64,000 nt of DNA, taken from Bradyrhizobium yuanmingense (lineage in GTDB: Bacteria > Pseudomonadota > Alphaproteobacteria > Rhizobiales > Xanthobacteraceae). The notes under the pieces were generated by a model. That model was not told where the DNA came from, ran no database searches, and worked only from the letters and a program-made list of their open reading frames with translations. The stretch lies in contig NZ_FMAE01000008.1 in the NCBI RefSeq assembly GCF_900094575.1, positions 1-64,000 on the forward strand, given 5' to 3'. Made by a program: the position numbers and the translations under genes. This document shows positions 59,198-64,000 of this stretch, piece by piece (positions within the stretch are counted from its first letter, which is position 1; each line of letters opens with the position of its first letter).

Positions 59198-60175
59198 CTA
59201 TTGTGGCTCCAATCCGAGATTCTTGATCGATTCCAGCCAGACCGGCCCTTCTTTTTCGTAGAGGGCGACCGAGGATGCGCGGTCCATTGCCGGCGCATCG
59301 ACCCCGAAGGCCTCCAGCAGCTTCTGGACACGCTCGGTCTTGCCGCCTTCGACCATCAGCTTGGCGAGCAGCTCGATCCGGTCGGTCGGCGTCGCAGCGG
59401 GCGCCACCAGGGTCGTGAAGCTGGTCAGCTGGAAGACCTTGCCGGTGACCCCCTGCTCGGTGAACGTCTTGGTGTCCGGCAGCTTCTTCATGCGAACCAG
59501 TGACGGAACAGCGATCGCGCGGCCGACGCCGGTATCAAGGACCGGAAGCGCGGCTTGGTAGCTGCCGGTCGCGGCCTGGATGACGCCGGCCGCCAGGTCC
59601 TGCCACATCGGCGCTTCGCCGCGGTAATGCACGATGGAGATGTCGAGGCCGTATTGGCGATTGAGCTCGGCGATCGCGATGTGCGCGAACGAACCGATCC
59701 CATACGACCCGGCCGTGACCTTGTTGCGGCGCGCATAGGCGACGAAATCTTCGATGGACTTTGCACCGGTAGCGGAATGGACGACCAGCGGCAGATGACC
59801 CGATGGCGTCATCGCGACGATCGTGAAATCCTTGTCCGGATCGTAGGCGAGCGACTTCAGCAGCAGCCGGTTTCCGAGCAGCGTGGACGAGATCGTGTAC
59901 ATCAGCGTATGGCCGTCCGCCGGCGAATCCTTGACCGATTGGGCTGCCAGCGCGCCGCTCGCTCCCGTCTTGTTTTCGACGACGACCGGCTGTCCGAGCT
60001 TCTGAGAGATGTAATCGCCATAGGCGCGGGCGAACGCATCGGTGATGCCGCCGGCGGGCGTCGACACGACGATCTTGATTGCTTTGGTCGGCCAGGCTTC
60101 GGCCGCAGCCCCGTCAGCCGTGGCCAGCACCAGGCCTGCAATTGCAGCGCCCAGCATTGCGACGAATGTCCTCAC
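59198..60175 (-). CDS. Tripartite tricarboxylate transporter substrate-binding protein (Bug family), orphan
   Basis: A 325-residue periplasmic binding protein of the TctC/Bug family. Signal peptide about 1-25 (TFVAMLGAAIAGLVLATADGAAA); the Bug core begins WPTKAIKIVVSTPAGGITDAFAR with the ligand-loop GGITD, then YTISSTLLGN and HYRGEAPMWQDLAAGVIQ. It has no TctA/TctB membrane partners in this window, so it is an orphan receptor. I choose the GTG at 60175 because GGAGGGG lies four bases upstream; the longer frame upstream is noise. An IclR regulator gene lies upstream on the same strand. Confidence 0.9.
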   Translation of the reverse strand: MRTFVAMLGAAIAGLVLATADGAAAEAWPTKAIKIVVSTPAGGITDAFARAYGDYISQKLGQPVVVENKTGASGALAAQSVKDSPADGHTLMYTISSTLLGNRLLLKSLAYDPDKDFTIVAMTPSGHLPLVVHSATGAKSIEDFVAYARRNKVTAGSYGIGSFAHIAIAELNRQYGLDISIVHYRGEAPMWQDLAAGVIQAATGSYQAALPVLDTGVGRAIAVPSLVRMKKLPDTKTFTEQGVTGKVFQLTSFTTLVAPAATPTDRIELLAKLMVEGGKTERVQKLLEAFGVDAPAMDRASSVALYEKEGPVWLESIKNLGLEPQ

Positions 60176-60279
60176 TTGCCCCTCCGGTTTTGTTGCGTCT
60201 TTGGGCGCCCTTTGGCCGCCGGGCAGAGATGTCACACGAGCAGAGTCAAATAGAAACAACATTTCATTGTGTGAAATGG

Positions 60280-61095
60280 CTAGCTCTTGGCGGCCGCGGA
60301 CGGGCCGGCCGCAGCAAGCCTGGCGCTGAGCGTCTCGGCCAGTGCGGAGGCGACTTTCTTCATCTGAGGCACGAAGCGCCTGAGACCTTCCTCGGTGCTG
60401 ACGGCCTCGCGCAGCATCATCACGTTCATGCTTGCGAACAGGCGGTTCGGAACAGCGACGGGAACGCCGATCGCCCAGACGGCGCCGCCGAAGATGCGGC
60501 GGCTGTAGCTCTCGTCCATCACTGCGAATCCGGCTTTCCGGATCGCGCGCAGCACCTTGGTGAGTTTGGCGGGATTGCGGGCGAGGTCGTTCCAGGGCTC
60601 CGGGCTGAGGGCAAGGCGCGCCGCGATGCGCTCCTGCTCGGCCGGTTCGCAAAACGCCAAATAGGCGCGCCCCATCGAGGTGCCCAGCACGGGAAAGCGA
60701 AAACCCGGCGGACGGTAGAAGAGCAGCGAACCGCCGATCCGGGTCGTATGCGCGATCACCATGGATTCCTCGTCGAGCACGGCCACGTCCGAGGGCCACT
60801 GAATCTGTTGGCGAAACTTGTTGAGCATCGGTTCGGCGATACCGCCGATCCAATTGGGTTCGTCGTAGCCGGCGCTGAGCAGGAGCGCCCGCCCGGTCGG
60901 GGCATAGCTGGGCGGCTCGGCGCGCCGCACCACATATCCTTCATGCTCCAGCGTTTCGAGCATGCGGACGATTGTAGCCTTGTTGAGGCCCGTCGCCTTA
61001 TGCAGCGAGCCTACGGTCGATTGCCGTTCCTGGTTGATGACGCGCAGGACCTCGAGGCCTCTCGACAACGCGATAACGGGACGGAACGAGGGCAT
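60280..61095 (-). CDS. IclR family transcriptional regulator
   Basis: A 271-residue IclR-type regulator: N-terminal winged helix (VIALSRGLEVLRVINQERQSTVGSLHKATGLNKATIVRMLETLEHEGYVV, about 8-57) and a C-terminal effector-binding domain (about 80-255, with YFAFCE- and SMNVMMLR-like stretches). It lies 104 bp upstream of the Bug receptor gene on the same strand and probably controls it. The effector is unknown; IclR regulators commonly sense aromatic or organic acids. Confidence 0.9.
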   Translation of the reverse strand: MPSFRPVIALSRGLEVLRVINQERQSTVGSLHKATGLNKATIVRMLETLEHEGYVVRRAEPPSYAPTGRALLLSAGYDEPNWIGGIAEPMLNKFRQQIQWPSDVAVLDEESMVIAHTTRIGGSLLFYRPPGFRFPVLGTSMGRAYLAFCEPAEQERIAARLALSPEPWNDLARNPAKLTKVLRAIRKAGFAVMDESYSRRIFGGAVWAIGVPVAVPNRLFASMNVMMLREAVSTEEGLRRFVPQMKKVASALAETLSARLAAAGPSAAAKS

Positions 61096-61197
61096 GGCAG
61101 CTCTTTGTGAGGACCGTGCCGCTAGTCAATGATGTAATCGCCGGATCAGTCAACAGGCCCGACTCCCGGCCGGGAATTGGACGGTGCCGCATCGACC

Positions 61198-61425
61198 TCA
61201 GCGACCGATTTCGCTTTCGGCGGCAAGCTGCCCCTCTGCCGTGATCTCGTATTCGCCGTCGTGCTTGGTCATCCATCCTGACCTGACCATTTCTCGTGCA
61301 AGCTGTATCGAGCAGATCGGATGATTGCCGCCCGGGTGATACAGCCTGTCGTTGCGGACGAGCAGGTGCCCGTACAATCGCGCCTGGCGCAGCGCCCTGC
61401 GCATCCCCGGTGATGGACTTTTCAT
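61198..61425 (-). CDS. Small hypothetical protein, 75 residues
   Basis: A 75-residue protein, MKSPSPGMRRALRQARLYGH onward, ending AEGQLAAESEIGR. It has a possible helix-turn-helix-like middle (AREMVRSGWMTKHDGEYEITAEGQ) resembling short winged-helix proteins that read an end-of-domain beta hairpin. This is weak; I do not recognise a named family. It lies between the IclR gene and the divergent DadA-Rieske gene, with its start at 61425 supported by GAACCGG-type purines only. Confidence 0.6.
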   Translation of the reverse strand: MKSPSPGMRRALRQARLYGHLLVRNDRLYHPGGNHPICSIQLAREMVRSGWMTKHDGEYEITAEGQLAAESEIGR

Positions 61426-61551
61426 GCCGGTTCAAGCGCGAGCACGATGAAGGTTCCTAATGAATGCGGCCATCTCATCGGCGTTTCGTTCGATAGCGCA
61501 CATAGGAACCGTCATTCTGCTGCATCGTTTGTTCTTCCGAGGAGTAGCGCC

Positions 61552-63099
61552 ATGAATGTACGGGATGAGCACACGTGGTCCCTCTGGATGGACGTATCTG
61601 TCGCCGAAGCTCCGGTGCTGTCGCGCACGGTCGGCGTGGACGTTGCCGTGGTCGGCTCCGGAATAGCCGGGCTTTCGGTCGCATATGAACTTGCTTGCCA
61701 TGGACGTTCGGTTGCAGTCATCGATCGCGGCCGCATCGGCAGCGGGATGACGGCGCGCACCACGGCGCATCTGGCGACCGCACTTGATGATGGTTACGAT
61801 GCGCTCGCGCGAGTCCGCGGCCCTGACTGTGCGCGGCGTTACTATCAGAGCGTCGCTGCCGCGATCGATCGCGTCGAGGCCATCCAAGGCGCCGAGCACA
61901 TCGATTGCGGTTTTAAGCGCGTCGATGGCTACTGGGTACTGGCATCCGGAACGTCCGCATCCGAGCTGGATAGTGAATTGGATTGCTGTCGCAAGCTGCA
62001 GATTCCTGTCGAAAATTGCATTAATCCGACACCATTCCATGACAGGGGTCAGACGCGTTCGCTGCGCTTTCCGCGCCAGGCGCGCCTGCATCCGACTAAA
62101 TATCTCGCCGGTCTGGCGAGCGCACTGCAGCGCCGGGGCGCCCAGCTCTATGCTGACACCTGCGTCGAGAGCATCCAGCAACGCCAGGGTAGCATGGTCG
62201 TCACCACCGCCTCAGGCTACGAGGTTCACGCCGCCGACGTGGTGGTTGCGACCAACTCGCCCGTCAATGTTCAGGTGGCGATCCACACCAAGCAGGCGCC
62301 TTACCGCACTTATGCACTCGCCGCGAAGATTGCGGCCGGCGCCGTGGAGGATGCGCTCTATTGGGACACGCTCGATCCTTATCATTATGTCCGCCTCCAC
62401 CCGTTATCTGCCGACGAGGACATCGTGATCATCGGCGGCGAAGATCACAAGTCGGGTGAGGCGAATGATGGCGCACAGCGCCTTGACGCGCTTGAGCGCT
62501 GGGCGCGCGAGCGATTGCCGGATTTGCGCGAGGTCACCCATCGGTGGTCGGGTCAGGTGTTGGAGCCGGTCGATTTCGCCGGCTTCATCGGCCGCAGCCC
62601 CGGCGAGGAGCATGTATTCGTTGTCAGCGGCGACTCCGGGCAGGGGATCACCAACGGGCTCGTGGCCGGCATGCTGATCGCGGATCTCATCACCAGCGGC
62701 GCAAGTGCCTGGGAGGACGTCTACGCTCCGTCGCGGAAGATTCAAAGGAACATCGGCGAGTTCATCAGCGAGAACATCACCCCTATCAAGAATTTCGCGG
62801 AGTATCTCACCGCAAGTGAAATCGCGAGCGCTGAACAACTGCGGCCCGGCGAGGGGCGCCTCTTCCGAAGCGGCCTGAAGAAGATCGCGGCGTGCCGGGA
62901 CCGAAGCGGACATTTGCATTTGCATTCGGCGAGCTGCACCCATTTGGGCTGCGTCGTGCACTGGAACTCACTCGAACAGTGCTGGGACTGCCCATGTCAC
63001 GGATCGCAGTTTGCACCCGATGGCACCGCGCTCAACGGCCCGGCGGTTTCCCCGCTCGGCGAGGCTGATAAGCCGGCCAATCTTGAAGCGGCAGAATGA
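61552..63099 (+). CDS. FAD-dependent oxidoreductase with C-terminal Rieske domain
   Basis: A 515-residue fusion. Residues about 28-400 are a DadA-like FAD amine/amino-acid oxidase: VVGSGIAGLSVAYELACHG (34-52), the second FAD motif ending GDSGQGITNGLVAGM (about 363-377). Residues about 430-500 are a Rieske 2Fe-2S domain with Cys462/His464 (CTHLGC) and Cys480/His483 (CPCH), spaced canonically. The flavin probably oxidises an amine and passes electrons to the cluster; the substrate is unknown. ATG 61552 with AGGAG upstream; the 5' extension is rejected. Confidence 0.9.
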   Translation: MNVRDEHTWSLWMDVSVAEAPVLSRTVGVDVAVVGSGIAGLSVAYELACHGRSVAVIDRGRIGSGMTARTTAHLATALDDGYDALARVRGPDCARRYYQSVAAAIDRVEAIQGAEHIDCGFKRVDGYWVLASGTSASELDSELDCCRKLQIPVENCINPTPFHDRGQTRSLRFPRQARLHPTKYLAGLASALQRRGAQLYADTCVESIQQRQGSMVVTTASGYEVHAADVVVATNSPVNVQVAIHTKQAPYRTYALAAKIAAGAVEDALYWDTLDPYHYVRLHPLSADEDIVIIGGEDHKSGEANDGAQRLDALERWARERLPDLREVTHRWSGQVLEPVDFAGFIGRSPGEEHVFVVSGDSGQGITNGLVAGMLIADLITSGASAWEDVYAPSRKIQRNIGEFISENITPIKNFAEYLTASEIASAEQLRPGEGRLFRSGLKKIAACRDRSGHLHLHSASCTHLGCVVHWNSLEQCWDCPCHGSQFAPDGTALNGPAVSPLGEADKPANLEAAE

Positions 63100-63249
63100 C
63101 CGGCATCCCTCGGCGTGTTGTGGTCAGGCTTTGAAGGGGTATGCGCTGACGGCTGCAGCTTTTATGTGACGCGTTACGTGTGAATCATGATCGCACGGCG
63201 ATCTGATGTGACTAGTCCTCGCAGGCTGTACAGGCTATATCCTGTCGCC

Positions 63250-63267
63250 TTGTCATCGAACTGTCAT
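63250..63267 (+). promoter_or_regulatory. Candidate PHO box (PhoB site)
   Basis: Two direct repeats, TTGTCAT (63250-63256) and CTGTCAT (63261-63267), are separated by CGAA, exactly 11 bp apart start to start. This matches the PhoB box consensus of CTGTCAT-N4-CTGTCAT repeats. About ten bases downstream, TG-C-TAAAGT (63279-63287) could be an extended -10 element, placing the transcription start near 63292. A third, imperfect CTGTC lies at 63242. Confidence 0.6.
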
Positions 63268-63340
63268 GTTACCGCAAATGCTAAAGTCAGATGCTGCGCC
63301 GGCTCGCAAGACTCCGGGCGCGCCGGAAGCCAATCCTGCT

Positions 63341-64000
63341 GTGAACACCAAGAGAACGCAGCTCCTCACCGGCTTCCCGGGGCAACGCGAGGACGTCAGC
63401 GTGGAACCCGCGACGGTCGAGGAGCGCACTGCCATTGAGCAGACGCCATCGCAGGACGTGACGCCCGCGCCGAGCCCAACCCAGCCCGCATCTCCCGTTG
63501 GCGAAATCGAGCTCAAGCTGCTCGTCGGTGCCGATCGCATGGCGCATTTCGGCGCAGCGCCCGTGATCGCGGCGAACGCACGCAACAAGGGCACGCGCAA
63601 ACGTCTCAAGTCCGTCTACTACGACACGCCCGAGCGGGCGCTTCGTCGTGCCGGCCTGAGCTTGCGCGTCCGCCAGAGCGGCACGCGTTTCGTGCAGACC
63701 GTGAAGACCGAGGTTGCGGACGATCCGTTGCGTCGCGGCGAATGGGAAGCAAGCGTGCCTTCGCTTGCGCCCGATCTCGCTTTGGCGATGCCGTTCATTC
63801 CCGAGCAGATTCGCGAGCGACTCAAAGCGCAGCCGCTCGAAGCGGTGTTCACGGCCGATGTGCATCGTCACACGCGCATCATAGACCTGCCATCCGGCAC
63901 GGTCGAGGTCGCCTGCGACCAGGGCGAGCTGACGGCCGGCGACCGGTCGGTTCCTGTCAGCGAGATCGAGCTGGAGCTGAAGAGCGGCAGCACGAGCGCG
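63341..64000 (+). CDS. CYTH domain protein, 3' end outside window
   Basis: At least 220 codons are visible, running off the right edge. After a Pro/Ala/Gln-rich lead-in of about 55 residues, the CYTH (triphosphate tunnel) domain begins at VGEIELKLLVGADRM, with the ExExK-type start EIELK. KRLKSVYYDTPERALRRAGLSLRVR and RFVQTVKTE follow, typical of inorganic triphosphatases and CYTH-CHAD proteins. If a CHAD domain follows outside the window, it would bind polyphosphate. Start choice: a PHO-box-like site ends at 63267, so the upstream ATGs at 63266 and 63278 fall in the promoter; GTG 63341 with GGAAG upstream is preferred. Confidence 0.78.
   Translation, partial: MNTKRTQLLTGFPGQREDVSVEPATVEERTAIEQTPSQDVTPAPSPTQPASPVGEIELKLLVGADRMAHFGAAPVIAANARNKGTRKRLKSVYYDTPERALRRAGLSLRVRQSGTRFVQTVKTEVADDPLRRGEWEASVPSLAPDLALAMPFIPEQIRERLKAQPLEAVFTADVHRHTRIIDLPSGTVEVACDQGELTAGDRSVPVSEIELELKSGSTSA

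Noticed and set aside
60176-60853. N-terminal extension of the Bug receptor
   Set aside because: The extension is Arg-rich antisense noise over the IclR gene; GGAGGGG and the signal peptide place the start at GTG 60175.

Overview
The window is high-GC chromosomal DNA from an alphaproteobacterium, most probably Bradyrhizobium or a close relative in the Nitrobacteraceae. This is inferred from the gene set (Usg-family protein, cysE followed by a DUF3126 gene, CIRCE-controlled groES), the protein sequences, and several families of palindromic intergenic repeats recognised from Bradyrhizobium genomes. I see no transposase, integrase, phage gene, CRISPR array or rRNA. There is one tRNA gene, tRNA-Leu(UAA).

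Layout. 1-8010: the start of groES with its CIRCE operator, a Usg-family gene, a TPR/O-GlcNAc-transferase-like protein, a cupin, a rhomboid protease, a nucleoside transporter and an MFS pump. 8252-13861: a six-gene minus-strand locus of circularly permuted ATP-grasp, alpha-E, transglutaminase, AhpD-like, Anbu proteasome-like peptidase and SDR. This is the most interesting system here, because it looks like a peptide modification and hydrolysis pathway of unknown substrate. 14140-20181: cinA-like, gpt, a hypothetical gene, a MetE-type methyltransferase, two GST-fold enzymes, a quinone oxidoreductase and a lipoprotein. 20313-32587: a peptide import and hydrolysis cluster with crotonase, amidase, M20 hydrolase, MlrC-type M81 peptidase, a Dpp-type ABC transporter, a second M20 peptidase and a divergent solute-binding protein.

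32775-43033: an efflux pump, a polytopic membrane protein whose reading frame runs antisense into tRNA-Leu, a lipoprotein, an FAD monooxygenase, a zinc-finger protein, an orphan membrane protein, a hydrolase, a protein phosphatase, a LysR regulator with a divergent partner, and two small proteins. 43140-53099: a polytopic membrane protein, cysE with a strong terminator, DUF3126, a secreted caspase-like protein, a gamma-carbonic anhydrase, a HAMP-PAS protein with no output domain, and small exported or membrane proteins.

53280-59157: a polyamine-type ABC transporter operon ending in an Asp/Glu/hydantoin racemase, with a divergent GntR regulator. 59198-64000: an orphan Bug-type receptor with an IclR regulator, a DadA-Rieske oxidoreductase, and the start of a CYTH-domain protein preceded by a PHO-box-like direct repeat. 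Most intergenic gaps carry palindromic repeats in at least six families. All coordinates and translations come from reading the sequence; family assignments come from recognised motifs and have not been checked against a database.
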